Assembly (NCBI RefSeq): GCF_004146235.1
Contig: NZ_SELO01000013.1
Coordinates: 1 to 64,000 of the forward strand
Reading direction: 5' to 3'
Source: Tropicimonas sp. IMCC6043
GTDB lineage: Bacteria > Pseudomonadota > Alphaproteobacteria > Rhodobacterales > Rhodobacteraceae
Length of the DNA: 64,000 nt
This document shows, piece by piece, positions 18,274 through 28,473 of this stretch. Position 1 is the stretch's first letter; the number at the start of each line of letters is the position of its first letter. Position numbers and translations under genes: made by a program. The notes below the pieces were generated by a model. It searched no databases and was not told the origin of the DNA. It saw only the letters and a list, made by a program, of their open reading frames with translations.

Positions 18274-18723
18274 TTGTCCTGCCTCGTTTTTTCTCACGAT
18301 GGCATCAAGCCCTCTGCGCCTCAATCGAGACCTGGCGAAATGGGTAAAACGTTGCCGCCGCGCCCCATCGGTTGTCGCCGGAGATCGTCCTTCCGGACCC
18401 CCGACTCGACTTGGAGCGGCCGCGACCTGCCGGCGGTTGCTCCGCCGGGACCAAGGCGTTCTTGCCGCAGCAAGCGGAGGCCTGAAGCAAGGATTGCGGA
18501 TGCTGCCAATGCACCTCTATCGCGTCGTGGTGGGGAATGAATCCTGCGCGGAACGGGCAGGTCGAACCGGCGATGTGGCAGGCTCCACTCCGCTGCGCCG
18601 GGCGCGCAGCCGCATCGCGCGGTACAAATCGATCGGCCATGTCTGGGACAGGATCGTCCATTTACCGCAGTTCAAAAATCATACTTATTCGACGTTGGAG
18701 GACTTTGCATTAGGGAGGCAAAC
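18274..18723. other. intergenic region upstream of the galactofuranose transporter
   Basis: 450 bp without a supported gene. The right end (about 18670-18720) is more AT-rich and should contain the promoter and any operator of the ytfQ operon. The GGGAGG 5 nt before the GTG at 18724 is a strong ribosome-binding site. Confidence 0.4.
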
Positions 18724-19677
18724 GTGAAACTCAAGACAGCACTACTCATTTCGGCCATGGCCCTTGCGCCGGCTATTGCTTCGGCCGCCGACAAGACCGT
18801 CGGCTTCTCGCAGATCGGCTCCGAGTCCGGCTGGCGGGCGGCGGAAACCACCGTCACCAAGCAACAGGCCGAAGAGCGTGGCATCGACCTGAAATTCGCC
18901 GACGCCCAGCAGAAACAGGAAAACCAGATCAAGGCACTGCGCAGCTTCATCGCGCAGGGCGTCGACGCGATCCTGCTTGCACCCGTCGTCGCGACCGGCT
19001 GGGATTCGGTTCTGGAAGAAGCCCAGGACGCCGAGATCCCGGTGATCCTGCTCGACCGTAAGGTCGACGCCTCGGACGATCTCTACATGACCGCCGTCAC
19101 CTCCGACACGGTCTACGAGGGCGAAGTCGCCGGCAAGTGGCTGGTCGACGCCGTGGGCAGCGAGGAATGCCGCGTGGTCGAACTTCAGGGCACGACGGGC
19201 TCGTCGCCCGCCATCGACCGCAAGGCCGGCTTCGAGAAGGCCATCGCCGACGCGCCGAACATCACCATCGTTCGCAGCCAGACCGGCGACTTCACCCGCG
19301 CCCAGGGCAAGGTCGTGATGGAAAGCTTCCTCAAGGCGGAAGGTGCCGAGAACATCTGCGCGCTCTATGCCCATAACGACGACATGGCCGTCGGCGCCAT
19401 CCAGGCGATCAAGGAAGCCGGCGCGACGCCCGGCGATGACATCCTCGTCGTTGCCATCGACGCCGTGCCCGACATGCACCTGGCGATTGCCAATGGCGAG
19501 GCCAACGCGACGGTCGAACTGACGCCGAACATGGCCGGCCCGGCCTTCGACATCCTCGACGCCTACTGGGCAGACGGCACCATGCCGCCGAAATGGGTGC
19601 AGACCGAATCCCGGCTCTATACCGCGGATGACGACAACCAGGCCATCTACGAGATGAAAAAGGGTCTCGGTTACTGA
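18724..19677 (+). CDS. ytfQ: galactofuranose-type ABC transporter, periplasmic binding protein
   Basis: Periplasmic sugar-binding protein of 317 residues. The signal peptide ends ASA-AD near residue 22, followed by KTVGFSQIGSESGWRAAETT, the conserved opening of YtfQ proteins, and LLAPVVATGWDSVL. In E. coli YtfQ binds galactofuranose. The start is a GTG with GGGAGG 5 nt upstream. It heads an operon with the ATPase, two permeases and a GntR regulator, the same order as E. coli ytfQ-ytfR-ytfT-yjfF. Two hairpins follow its stop before the ATPase gene, which probably set a higher level of this protein than of the membrane components. Confidence 0.93.
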   Translation: MKLKTALLISAMALAPAIASAADKTVGFSQIGSESGWRAAETTVTKQQAEERGIDLKFADAQQKQENQIKALRSFIAQGVDAILLAPVVATGWDSVLEEAQDAEIPVILLDRKVDASDDLYMTAVTSDTVYEGEVAGKWLVDAVGSEECRVVELQGTTGSSPAIDRKAGFEKAIADAPNITIVRSQTGDFTRAQGKVVMESFLKAEGAENICALYAHNDDMAVGAIQAIKEAGATPGDDILVVAIDAVPDMHLAIANGEANATVELTPNMAGPAFDILDAYWADGTMPPKWVQTESRLYTADDDNQAIYEMKKGLGY

Positions 19678-19692
19678 TACCCTCATCGGGCG

Positions 19693-19744
19693 GGAAGGCC
19701 GGGAACGGCCTTTCCGTTGCGCCGCCGGCCAACCCGCCGGCGGC
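19693..19744 (+). terminator. two adjacent hairpins between ytfQ and ytfR
   Basis: The first stem pairs GGAAGGCC (19693-19700) with GGCCTTTCC across GGGAAC, with one bulge. The second is a perfect 9-bp stem (GCCGCCGGC with GCCGGCGGC, 19721-19744) with a 6-nt loop and a short CCCTTTC tail. Together they look like a partial terminator or mRNA-stabilising structure after the binding-protein gene, a common arrangement in ABC operons. Confidence 0.5.
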
Positions 19745-19766
19745 CCTTTCGACGGGGGAGCAAGGC

Positions 19767-21275
19767 ATGACTGAAACGCGAAAACCGGCCCTGCGGGCAA
19801 CAGCAATCGACAAGTTCTTCGCAGGCGCGATCGCGCTCGACCAGGTGGACCTGACGCTCTATCCCGGCGAGGTCCACGCGCTGCTGGGTGAGAACGGCGC
19901 CGGAAAATCCACCCTGATCAAATGCATCACCGGCGCCTATCACCGCGACGGCGGCACGATCGAGTTGGACGGAAGCCCGATCGACCCGCGCGGGCCGGTC
20001 GAGAGCCAGGCGCTCGGCATCGGCACGGTCTACCAGGAGGTCAACCTCCTCGAGAACATGACCGTTGCGGACAACCTGTTCCTCGGCTGGCAGCCGATGC
20101 GGGCCGGCATGGTCGACCGGCGAAGGATGAACCGGCGCGCAGCCGAGATCCTTGCAGGCTACGGGCTCCATATCGACCCGTCGCTGCTCCTCTCCTCCTA
20201 TTCCATCGCGATCCAGCAGGTCGTCGCGATCGCCCGCGCCGTCGAGCTTTCCGGCAAGGTGTTGATCCTCGACGAACCGACGGCGAGCCTCGACCGCGAG
20301 GAGATCGACCTGCTCTTCTCGGTCGTCCGCGAACTGACGGCGCGCGGCATGGCGGTGGTCTTCATCACCCATTTCCTCGACCAGGTCTTCGAGATCTCGG
20401 ACCGCGCCACGGTGTTGCGCAACGGCCGCGTCGTCGGCACGCGCAAGCTCGCCGACGTGACCCAGGGCGACATCGTCGAGCTGATGCTCGGCCGCCATCT
20501 CGAGGCCACCAAGCGCAAATCCCAGCAGACCGAGCCCGGCGACGCCATCCTGAGCCTCAAGGATTTCGGCAAGCGCGGCATGATCGACCCCTTCGATCTC
20601 GATCTGCGGCAGGGCGAGGTGGTCGGTCTCGCCGGACTGCTCGGCTCGGGGCGCACCGAGACCTGCAAGGTGATCTTCGGCGTCGTGTCGGCGGATCGCG
20701 GTTCGGCGCAGCTCCGCGGCACGCCGGTCCGCCTGTCCAGCCCGCGCACCGCGCTCGAACACAGGCTGGGGCTCTGCCCCGAGGACCGCAAGACCGACGG
20801 CATCGTCGGAGACCTCTCGGTCCGCGAGAACATCATCCTGTCGCTGCAGGCACGGCAGGGGTGGACGCGTCCGCTCTCGCGGTCGCGGATCAACGCGATC
20901 GTCGATGAATACGTGAAGGCTCTCGACATCCGCCTGGCAAGCCCCGACATGCCGATCCGCCTGCTTTCGGGCGGCAACCAGCAGAAGGCGCTGCTGGCAC
21001 GCTGGTTGGCCACGGAGCCGGACATCCTGATCCTTGACGAACCGACGCGCGGCATCGATGTCGGCGCGCATGCCGAGATCATCCAGCTCATCGAGCGGCT
21101 CTGCGCGCAGGGCATGGCGCTGATCGTCGCCTCCTCCGAGATGGAGGAACTTGTGGCCTATTCCACCCGCGTGATCGTGCTACGCGACCGCCGCCAGGTG
21201 CGCGAATTGCAGGGCGACGAGATCACCACCGACAGGATCGTCAAGTCCATCAGCCAGGGGGAGAGCGCAGCATGA
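19767..21275 (+). CDS. ytfR: galactofuranose-type ABC transporter, ATPase
   Basis: A 502-residue double ATPase of the sugar-transport type. The first cassette has Walker A GENGAGKSTLIK and Walker B LILDEPTASLD. The second has a degenerate Walker A (GLLGSGRTETCK), signature LLSGGNQQKALLARWL and Walker B LILDEPTRGID, as usual in RbsA/MglA/YtfR. It energises uptake through the two permeases encoded next. Its stop overlaps the next start by 4 bp (ATGA), so translation is coupled. The start ATG at 19767 follows GGGGGAGCAAGGC. Confidence 0.93.
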   Translation: MTETRKPALRATAIDKFFAGAIALDQVDLTLYPGEVHALLGENGAGKSTLIKCITGAYHRDGGTIELDGSPIDPRGPVESQALGIGTVYQEVNLLENMTVADNLFLGWQPMRAGMVDRRRMNRRAAEILAGYGLHIDPSLLLSSYSIAIQQVVAIARAVELSGKVLILDEPTASLDREEIDLLFSVVRELTARGMAVVFITHFLDQVFEISDRATVLRNGRVVGTRKLADVTQGDIVELMLGRHLEATKRKSQQTEPGDAILSLKDFGKRGMIDPFDLDLRQGEVVGLAGLLGSGRTETCKVIFGVVSADRGSAQLRGTPVRLSSPRTALEHRLGLCPEDRKTDGIVGDLSVRENIILSLQARQGWTRPLSRSRINAIVDEYVKALDIRLASPDMPIRLLSGGNQQKALLARWLATEPDILILDEPTRGIDVGAHAEIIQLIERLCAQGMALIVASSEMEELVAYSTRVIVLRDRRQVRELQGDEITTDRIVKSISQGESAA

Positions 21276-22321
21276 TCGGGGCAACGTTTCGCCGCATCAC
21301 ACCGCAGCTCATCATTCTCGGCATCGTCCTGCTGCTGAACTTCCTGGTCTTTCCCGGCTTCTTCTCCATCGAATTCCAGAACGGCCGGCTCTTCGGCAAC
21401 CTGATCGACGTTCTGAACCGCGGCGCGCCGGTGGCGCTGCTCTCGATCGGCATGACACTGGTCATCGCCACCAAGGGGATCGACCTGTCGGTCGGCGCGG
21501 TCATGGCGATCGCCGGGGCCGTGGCGGCCAGCGTCGTCACCGGCGGCGGCGGCTGGTTCACGGCGCTGATCGCCGCCCTCGCCGCGGGGCTTCTCTGCGG
21601 GCTCTGGAACGGTGTGCTGGTGGCCTTTCTGCGGGTTCAGCCGATCGTCGCCACGCTGGTTCTGATGGTCGCGGGCCGTGGTGTCGCGCAGCTCATCACC
21701 GAGGGCAAGATCATGACCTTCCTCAACGAGGGCCTGATCTTCCTCGGAGCGGGCACGATCCTCGGCCTGCCCACCCCGATCATCATCTGGCTGGCGATGG
21801 GAACGCTCGTCACCTTCGTGGTGCGGCGCACCGCGCTCGGCATGCTGATCGAGGCGATCGGCATCAACGAGACGGCCTCGCGGCTCGCGGGCATCAACTC
21901 GCGTGTGCTGCTGCTCGCCGTCTACCTGATCTCCGGGGTCTGCGCGGCGACCGCCGGTGTGATCGTGGCCGCCGACATCAAGGGGGCGGATGCCAACAAT
22001 GCCGGGCTCTGGATGGAGCTCGACGCGATCCTCGCCGTGGTGATCGGCGGCAACTCGCTGCTCGGCGGGCGCTTCTCCATCGTCGCCTCGCTCCTTGGCG
22101 CGCTCATCATCCAGTCTGTGAACTCGGTGATCCTGCTCTCCGGGATGCCGCCCGAGTTCAACCTCGTCATCAAGGCGCTGATCATCATCGTCATCCTGGT
22201 GATCCAGTCGCCCACCGTGAAACACGCGCTCTACCTGCTGCGCGCCTCGGCCGGCTCCGCCGTGCCCGAGGCCCATGCGGTCGGGCCGCGCAACTCTCCG
22301 GCAAAGGAGACCCGCTCATGA
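21272..22321 (+). CDS. ytfT: galactofuranose-type ABC transporter, permease 1
   Basis: Inner-membrane permease of the RbsC/AraH family, 349 residues with about 8-10 hydrophobic helices. Family segments are GAPVALLSIGMTLVIATKGIDLSVGAVMAIAG and AVVIGGNSLLGGRFS. It pairs with the following YjfF-like permease to form the channel. Both ends overlap neighbouring genes by 4 bp. The C-terminal 30 residues form a hydrophilic tail. Confidence 0.92.
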   Translation: MIGATFRRITPQLIILGIVLLLNFLVFPGFFSIEFQNGRLFGNLIDVLNRGAPVALLSIGMTLVIATKGIDLSVGAVMAIAGAVAASVVTGGGGWFTALIAALAAGLLCGLWNGVLVAFLRVQPIVATLVLMVAGRGVAQLITEGKIMTFLNEGLIFLGAGTILGLPTPIIIWLAMGTLVTFVVRRTALGMLIEAIGINETASRLAGINSRVLLLAVYLISGVCAATAGVIVAADIKGADANNAGLWMELDAILAVVIGGNSLLGGRFSIVASLLGALIIQSVNSVILLSGMPPEFNLVIKALIIIVILVIQSPTVKHALYLLRASAGSAVPEAHAVGPRNSPAKETRS

Positions 22322-23310
22322 CGCGCTCTCCCCGACTCTCGCTCTACATCACCATGGCGACCTTCGTGCTGGCCTACGCAGTCTGCGCCTGGCAGTACCC
22401 GGCGATGTTCTCGACCCGTGTTGTCGCAAACCTTCTGACCGACAACGCCTTTCTTGGGATTACGGCAGTTGGCATGACATTCGTCATCCTGTCGGGCGGC
22501 ATCGACCTTTCGGTCGGCTCGGTCATCGCCTTCTCCGGCGTCTTCCTCGCCGTGATCCTGCGCGACACCACAATGCACCCGCTGGTGGCCTTCGCGCTCC
22601 TGCTGGCCATCACCATCAGCTTCGGTGCAGCGGTCGGTGCGATCATCCACTATCTCGAGATGCCACCCTTCATCGTGACACTGGCCGGCATGTTCCTGAT
22701 GCGCGGGCTCGCCTATGTGCTCTCCACCGATTCCGTGCCGATCACCCACGAGTTCTACGACACGATCCAGGATGTCTACTGGAAGGCGCCGAGCGGAGGG
22801 CGGTTCCGGCTGATCGGCGGCATCATGATCCTGTGCTACATCGCGGCGATGATCGTGCTGCACCGCACCCGCTTCGGACAGAATGTCTATGCGCTCGGCG
22901 GCAACCTCGCCACGGCGCGGCTGATGGGCGTGCCGATCGCACGAACCACCGTCATGATCTATGCCATTGCCGGCGGTCTCGCGGGGCTCGCGGGGATCGT
23001 CTATTCGGTCTACACCTCCGCCGGATATTCCCTGTCCACAGTCGGTGTCGAACTCGACGCCATCGCCGCCGTCGTCATAGGTGGCACGCTCCTGACCGGC
23101 GGCTCCGGATTCGTCGCCGGGACTTTCTTCGGCATCCTGATTATGGGATTGATACAGACCTACATCGTATTCGACGGTTCGCTGTCGAGCTGGTGGACCA
23201 AGATCGTGATCGGCGGTCTGCTCTTTGCGTTCATCATGCTGCAGAAGGCACTAAGTTGGGCAACGACGACGCGAAGACGACCGGCTACCGAATTCGCGAC
23301 GCGATCATGA
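22318..23310 (+). CDS. yjfF: galactofuranose-type ABC transporter, permease 2
   Basis: Second inner-membrane permease (330 residues) of the sugar importer. It shares ITAVGMTFVILSGGIDLSVGSVIAFSG and AVVIGGTLLTGGSG with its partner, marking the conserved cytoplasmic loop that contacts the ATPase. Its ATG overlaps the ytfT stop. Its own stop overlaps the ATG of the regulator gene (ATGA at 23307-23310), so the regulator is made from the same transcript. Confidence 0.92.
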   Translation: MTRSPRLSLYITMATFVLAYAVCAWQYPAMFSTRVVANLLTDNAFLGITAVGMTFVILSGGIDLSVGSVIAFSGVFLAVILRDTTMHPLVAFALLLAITISFGAAVGAIIHYLEMPPFIVTLAGMFLMRGLAYVLSTDSVPITHEFYDTIQDVYWKAPSGGRFRLIGGIMILCYIAAMIVLHRTRFGQNVYALGGNLATARLMGVPIARTTVMIYAIAGGLAGLAGIVYSVYTSAGYSLSTVGVELDAIAAVVIGGTLLTGGSGFVAGTFFGILIMGLIQTYIVFDGSLSSWWTKIVIGGLLFAFIMLQKALSWATTTRRRPATEFATRS

Positions 23311-24032
23311 ACTTCGCCGCGCCCGGCGGACTGTCCCGGCGGGCGCTCAATAGCACCATGCATGTTGTCGAACAACTGGGCCTGGCCATCGTCGACGGCG
23401 AATACCCCGAAGGCACGCTGGTTCCACTCGATCCCGATCTCGAGGAGATGTTCGGCGTGTCGCGCACGGTGGTGCGCGAGGCCAAGAAGACGCTCATTGC
23501 CAAAGGATTGCTCGAATCGAAGGCCAAGGTCGGCACGCGCGTGCGGCCGGCCTCGGAATGGAGCATGTTCGACCCCGACGTTCTGCGCTGGCATGCCTCG
23601 CTGCGCCATTCCCGCACCTTCCTCGACGAGCTCTTCGAAATCCGCCTGATCTTCGAGCCCGAGGCCGCCGCGATGGCCGCCCGGCGCGCCGGCCCCGAGG
23701 AGCATCGCCTCCTCGAGTCGAGGTGCCGGGCGCTCGCGCAATCCGCCAGCCGGCGGGAATTCATTGCCGCGGATATCGACTTTCACACCGCCATCCTCGG
23801 CATGACGGGAAACAGGTTCATGCATTCGCTGGGAGATCTCGTGCAGACCACGCTCTATTCGGTGCTGGATCGGGAGTTTCGCGCCGAGACCGATCATCGC
23901 AGCAGCGAGGAGCTTGAGAAAAGCGCCGCCGAGCATTGGGTGATCGTCCGGGCGATCTCCAAGGGCGATGCCGAAAGCGCCCGCGCCGCGATGGACCAGG
24001 TCATCCGCATGGCACGGTTCGGCGCCGATTGA
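23307..24032 (+). CDS. GntR-family regulator with FCD domain
   Basis: A 241-residue transcription factor. The N-terminal winged helix includes LGLAIVDGEYPEGTLV, LEEMFGVSRTVVREAKKTLIAKGLLESKAKVGTRV; the C-terminal FCD domain starts around LFEIRLIFEPEAAAMAA and has the metal-binding DIDFHTAIL and a later AEHWVIVRAI. FCD regulators of this DgoR-like type bind sugar acids or lactones. The ATG at 23307 overlaps the yjfF stop; a TTG at 23256 would extend it by 17 residues. Location at the end of the importer operon suggests that it controls this operon. Confidence 0.88.
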   Translation: MNFAAPGGLSRRALNSTMHVVEQLGLAIVDGEYPEGTLVPLDPDLEEMFGVSRTVVREAKKTLIAKGLLESKAKVGTRVRPASEWSMFDPDVLRWHASLRHSRTFLDELFEIRLIFEPEAAAMAARRAGPEEHRLLESRCRALAQSASRREFIAADIDFHTAILGMTGNRFMHSLGDLVQTTLYSVLDREFRAETDHRSSEELEKSAAEHWVIVRAISKGDAESARAAMDQVIRMARFGAD

Positions 24033-24131
24033 CTCCGGACATCGGAGACGCACGACGACGGAGTTTCGATCCTGCCCTTGCGCCGGGTCCGGAGAATTGA
24101 TCTGTCCGTCTCTGCGAAAGACCTGCAGGGA

Positions 24132-25595
24132 ATGGTGATCAGTTTGGACGACTTCGATACATATGACGCAACCGCACTCGCCGATCTCGTTTCGCGTGGC
24201 GAGGTGAGCCCCGGCGAACTTCTCGACACGGCGCTGGAACGCGTGCAGGCGGTGAATGGTGAGATCAACGCGGTGGTCATGCTCGCCGAGGAGGTCGCGC
24301 GGAAGAAGATCGCCGCCGGGCTGCCGGACGGGCCGCTGCGCGGAGTTCCGTTCCTGCTAAAGGACCTTGGGGCCGAGGCCATCGACTATCCCTGCAACAA
24401 CGGATCGCGGCTTTTCGCGAAGACAGTCTACGCGCGCGATTCCGCTATCTACGCGCGGCTTGCGGCAATGGGCCTTGTGATCTTCGGGCGTACCACCGCG
24501 CCCGAGGGTGGGATCGGGCCGGCCACCGAGGCGGCGGTCTATGGCGGTCCGACACGCAACCCGTGGAACACCGGTCGGACCCCGGGCGGATCGTCGGGCG
24601 GGGCGGGCGCCGCGGTGGCGGCCGGCATTGTGCCCGCGGCGCATGGCTCGGACGGCGGCGGATCGGTCCGGATCCCGGCGTCGAATTGCGGCCTCTTCGG
24701 AGTGAAGGCGACCCGCGCGCGCCTTCCCGACGGTCCCTATGTGGGCGAGGGCTGGGCCGGCATGGCGATCGACGGGTTCCTTACGCGCAGCGTGCGCGAC
24801 ATGGCGGTGCTGCTGGACGGCACCCAGGGCGCGGATCTCGGCGCGCCCTACCGGGCGCCCCCGTTGCGCGGGACTTTCCGCGAGGCGATCGAGCGGGCGC
24901 CGGGACCGTTGCGGATTGCGCTCTGCGAGACCACCTTCACCGGCGAGCCGGTGCATCCCGAATGTCTCCGTGCCGTGCTCGACGCGGCGGAGCTGCTGGC
25001 AGAGATGGGGCACCGGGTCGAGCCGGCCCGGCCCGCGGAGGCCGACACCGCCGGGATGATGCGGGCCTGGACCGACATCGTGGCCTGCGGCTCCGCCCTG
25101 TCGGTCCGCAAGGCGGTGGCGGCGCGCGGCCGGCCGCTTGGCGATGACGAGGTGGAGGGCGTCACCCGGGGCGCGATCGCCCATGCGGCGACCCTGTCCG
25201 GCGACCGGTACCTGGAATGCGTCAACACCGTCCATGCCTATGGGCGCGCGATGGCCGTGTTCATGCAGGACCACGACGTCCTGCTCTCGCCGACCATGGC
25301 CGAGCCGCCGGCCAGGATCGGGCGGTTCAGCCACGCGACCGAGGACTATGTCGGCTACCGAACCGGCGCCGACGGCGTCTTTGCCTATTCGCCCTTCACA
25401 GCCGCGTTCAACGCAAGCGGCCAGCCCGCCGCGACGCTGCCATTGCACTGGTCCGAAGAAGGGCTGCCGATCGGCGTTCACCTCGCCGCACGGTTCGGCG
25501 AAGACGAGCTGCTGTTGGCGCTCTGCGCAGATATTGAGCGCGCGCGTCCCTGGTTCGACCGAAGACCGCCCCTCGCACAGACGGCAGGAAAGTGA
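24132..25595 (+). CDS. amidase-signature family enzyme
   Basis: A 487-residue amidase with the Ser-cisSer-Lys triad of the amidase-signature family: Lys in FLLKDLG, the cis-Ser and nucleophile in the Gly/Ser-rich [18 protein letters not shown] and [11 protein letters not shown]. The substrate cannot be inferred from the fold. It lies just upstream of a polyamine transporter operon that has a second amidase at its other end, so an acylated amine or nitrogenous solute is plausible. The first Met at 24132 (MVISLDDFD) is taken as the start; the frame is open further upstream. Confidence 0.88.
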   Translation: MVISLDDFDTYDATALADLVSRGEVSPGELLDTALERVQAVNGEINAVVMLAEEVARKKIAAGLPDGPLRGVPFLLKDLGAEAIDYPCNNGSRLFAKTVYARDSAIYARLAAMGLVIFGRTTAPEGGIGPATEAAVYGGPTRNPWNTGRTPGGSSGGAGAAVAAGIVPAAHGSDGGGSVRIPASNCGLFGVKATRARLPDGPYVGEGWAGMAIDGFLTRSVRDMAVLLDGTQGADLGAPYRAPPLRGTFREAIERAPGPLRIALCETTFTGEPVHPECLRAVLDAAELLAEMGHRVEPARPAEADTAGMMRAWTDIVACGSALSVRKAVAARGRPLGDDEVEGVTRGAIAHAATLSGDRYLECVNTVHAYGRAMAVFMQDHDVLLSPTMAEPPARIGRFSHATEDYVGYRTGADGVFAYSPFTAAFNASGQPAATLPLHWSEEGLPIGVHLAARFGEDELLLALCADIERARPWFDRRPPLAQTAGK

Positions 25596-25663
25596 CGGCA
25601 GAGGAGACTTGCCTTTCGTACGAAGCTCCGACAATCCTGCCCTAAACGGGTGCGGAGGGACGA

Positions 25664-26731
25664 GTGCCGAAAGAAAATGCGATCGAGACACGATCGTCGC
25701 GCAAGGTCTACGGCGCAGGTTCCGAAGCAGTCGTCGCGCTCGATGACGTTTCCATCGCCATTCGCAAGGGCGAGTTCTTTACCCTTCTCGGGCCGTCGGG
25801 ATGTGGGAAAACGACGCTGCTTCGCCTGATCGCCGGTTTCGAAACGCCGACCTCCGGGCATATCCTCCTCAACGGGCAGGACATCACCGACGTGCCGCCG
25901 AACCGGCGTCCGGTGAACACGGTGTTCCAGAGCTATGCCCTGTTCCCGCACCTGAGCGTGCGCGAAAATGTGGGGTTCGGCCTGCAGATGAAGGGGCGAC
26001 CAGCCTCCGAGATCGGCACCAAGGTCGAACGGGCGTTGTCGATGGTGCAGCTTGGCGCGATGGCGGACCGCAAGCCGGCCCAGCTCTCCGGCGGCCAGCA
26101 GCAGCGCGTCGCGCTTGCCCGCGCGCTGGCGCCGTCGCCCGAGGTGCTGCTTCTCGACGAGCCGCTCTCGGCGCTCGACCTGAAGCTCCGCAAGGAGATG
26201 CAGTCGGAACTCAAGCGATTGCAGCATGAGCTCGGCATCACCTTCATCTTCGTCACCCACGACCAGGAAGAGGCGCTGACCATGTCCGACCGGATCGGCG
26301 TGATGAGCTCGGGGCGCCTGCTGCAGATCGGCTCGCCGCGCGAGATCTACAATCACCCGGTCAACCGCTTCGTGGCCGATTTCATTGGCGAGACGAATTT
26401 CATCCCGGCGGATGTCCATGACGGCACGGCGACAATCGCGGGCGACATTGCCATGCAGGTGGCGCCCGACTCGCCGCAGGGACGGCACACGATCGCCGTG
26501 CGTCCCGAGCATGTCCGGATCCTCAACGATCCGGCGGCGGCGCCGATGCGGGCGACGGTCACCGATACGACCTATTTCGGCACCGACAGCCACGTCCGCA
26601 TGCTGCTTCAGGGCGGCACCGAGATCGTGGCGCGCTACCAGAGCGAGGCCGCGGGCGGCGACGCACCGACGACCGGAACCGATGTGGGCGTGAGCTTCGC
26701 GCCCGGCTCGGTCCAGGTCCTGCAGGATTGA
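25664..26731 (+). CDS. potA: spermidine/putrescine-type ABC transporter, ATPase
   Basis: ATPase of 355 residues. Walker A is [12 protein letters not shown]-loop [11 protein letters not shown], signature [15 protein letters not shown], Walker [12 protein letters not shown], switch His in [11 protein letters not shown]-terminal TOBE domain (about 275-355) is typical of PotA/FbpC ATPases. The GTG start at 25664 follows GGAGGGA with 3-5 nt spacing. It begins a potABCD unit with the two permease genes and the binding-protein gene. Neighbouring polyamine-degrading genes support polyamine transport. Confidence 0.92.
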   Translation: MPKENAIETRSSRKVYGAGSEAVVALDDVSIAIRKGEFFTLLGPSGCGKTTLLRLIAGFETPTSGHILLNGQDITDVPPNRRPVNTVFQSYALFPHLSVRENVGFGLQMKGRPASEIGTKVERALSMVQLGAMADRKPAQLSGGQQQRVALARALAPSPEVLLLDEPLSALDLKLRKEMQSELKRLQHELGITFIFVTHDQEEALTMSDRIGVMSSGRLLQIGSPREIYNHPVNRFVADFIGETNFIPADVHDGTATIAGDIAMQVAPDSPQGRHTIAVRPEHVRILNDPAAAPMRATVTDTTYFGTDSHVRMLLQGGTEIVARYQSEAAGGDAPTTGTDVGVSFAPGSVQVLQD

Positions 26732-26735
26732 GCCG

Positions 26736-27644
26736 ATGAGTGCACGCGAGGAGGCAGAGACGCGGCGCGATGCGCGCAACACCTGGCTGCTGTCGGCGCC
26801 GGCGCTGGTCATTCTGACCCTGGCCGCGGCCGGCCCTTTGCTGATCATGCTGGTCTATTCCTTCCTGACGCCCGGCGATTACGGCAATGTCGTCTGGAAG
26901 TTCTCCACCGACGCCTGGGTCGGCACGATCCTGAGCAAGGACATCTTCGACGGCACCTACAGCCTCGCGGATGCGCACCTGACGATCTTCTGGCGGTCGG
27001 TGAAGCTCTCTCTCATCACCACGCTCTTCACCTTCATCGTGGGCTTTCCGACGGCCTGGTTCATCGCCACCCGGACCGCGCGAACCCGCACCGCGCTGCT
27101 CTTCCTGATCACCATCCCGTTCTGGACCAACCTGCTGATCCGGACCTTCGCGATCAACCAGATCATCCGCAACGAGGGAATCCTGAACACCTTCCTGATA
27201 TACCTGGGCGTGATCGACACGCCGCTGGTGATCATCTATTCCGATTTCGCGGTGTTTCTCGGCATGACCTATGTCTACCTGCCGCTGATGGTGCTGCCGC
27301 TCTTCGCAGCGATTGACCGGTTCGACATGAAGCTGCTCGAGGCGGCCTACGACCTCTACGCGACGCGGCTGCAGGTGCTGCGCAAGGTCGTGTTCCCGAT
27401 CGTGCGGCCGGGCATCGTGGCCGGCTCGATCCTCGTCTTCATCCCGTCGCTCGGCGCCTATGTGACGCCGCGGATCCTCGGCGGCGGACGCAACATGATG
27501 ATCGGCAACTTCATCGAGCTGCAATTCGGCCAGGGACGGAACTGGCCGCTCGGTGCGGCGCTCTCGGTGCTGCTGCTGCTGATCGTGGCCGCGGCTCTTG
27601 TGGTCTACATACGCGCCACCTCGCGGGAGACTTCCAATGGCTAG
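26736..27644 (+). CDS. potB: spermidine/putrescine-type ABC transporter, permease PotB
   Basis: Inner-membrane permease of 302 residues with about six helices. The binding-protein-dependent permease motif appears as EAAYDLYATRLQVLRKVVFP, with GSILVFIPSLGAYVTPRILGG after it, as in PotB. It begins 4 bp after potA and overlaps potC by 8 bp. Confidence 0.92.
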   Translation: MSAREEAETRRDARNTWLLSAPALVILTLAAAGPLLIMLVYSFLTPGDYGNVVWKFSTDAWVGTILSKDIFDGTYSLADAHLTIFWRSVKLSLITTLFTFIVGFPTAWFIATRTARTRTALLFLITIPFWTNLLIRTFAINQIIRNEGILNTFLIYLGVIDTPLVIIYSDFAVFLGMTYVYLPLMVLPLFAAIDRFDMKLLEAAYDLYATRLQVLRKVVFPIVRPGIVAGSILVFIPSLGAYVTPRILGGGRNMMIGNFIELQFGQGRNWPLGAALSVLLLLIVAAALVVYIRATSRETSNG

Positions 27645-28440
27645 GCGCGAATTCTCCGCCTCGCGGATACCGGGGTTCCCGACTGTCGCGATCCTGGTGT
27701 TCGTGGCGCTCTACATGCCGATCCTGATGCTGGTCATCTACTCCTTCAATGCCGGCGACAGCATCGCGATCTGGGAAGGCTTCTCGTTCAAGTGGTATCC
27801 CGTCGCCTGGAACAACGAGCAGGTGCGCGAGGTCACCTTCCGGTCCCTGACAGTCGCGACCATGGCCTCGGTGATTGCGACGACGGTGGCGACGATGGCC
27901 GCGCTCGGGACGACGCGCCGGCGGCGCACCGGCGGCCAGACTTTCATCTACCTGATGATCAACCAGCCGCTGATGGTGCCGGAAATCGTGACCGCCGTCG
28001 CCCTCCTGATCTTTTTCGCCTCGATCAAGGTTGCAACGGGCTACCAGGGTTTGGGCTATCTCATCGCCGCCCATTCCGCCTTCTGCATCCCCTTCGCCTA
28101 TCTTCCGATCCGTGCGCGGCTGGAGGGAATGGACCGGACGCTCGAAGTCGCCGCGTCCGATCTCTACGCCACGCCCTGGCAGGCGTTCCGTCATGTCACG
28201 CTGCCACTCCTTATGCCCGGCATCGCCGCCGGGCTGATGCTGGCTTTCGTGACGTCGCTCGACGACGTGGTGATTACGCTCTTCGTGAAATCGGCCGGGC
28301 AGGATACCCTGCCGACCTACATGCTGGCCCAGATTCGCCGTTCGGTCTCGGCCGAGGTCAACGCGATCTCGACCCTGCTACTGCTGCTTACGGTCATTCT
28401 GCTGACGGCATTCTTCCTGCTCACAAGAAAGCGGGACTGA
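27637..28440 (+). CDS. potC: spermidine/putrescine-type ABC transporter, permease PotC
   Basis: Second inner-membrane permease, 267 residues. The EAA loop is EVAASDLYATPWQAFRHVTLP, followed by FVTSLDDVVITLFVKSAG, a PotC signature. Starts at ATG 27637 (MARREFSA) within the end of potB, with GGGAG upstream. The binding-protein gene follows after about 30 bp. Confidence 0.92.
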   Translation: MARREFSASRIPGFPTVAILVFVALYMPILMLVIYSFNAGDSIAIWEGFSFKWYPVAWNNEQVREVTFRSLTVATMASVIATTVATMAALGTTRRRRTGGQTFIYLMINQPLMVPEIVTAVALLIFFASIKVATGYQGLGYLIAAHSAFCIPFAYLPIRARLEGMDRTLEVAASDLYATPWQAFRHVTLPLLMPGIAAGLMLAFVTSLDDVVITLFVKSAGQDTLPTYMLAQIRRSVSAEVNAISTLLLLLTVILLTAFFLLTRKRD

Positions 28441-28473
28441 GACAAAAAGACGAGACTCAACATGGAGAATTAC

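Noticed and set aside
17545-18540. + strand open frame of 331 codons in the gap before ytfQ
   Set aside because: Arg/Pro/Ser-rich, no ribosome-binding site, no motif; likely noise in GC-rich DNA.
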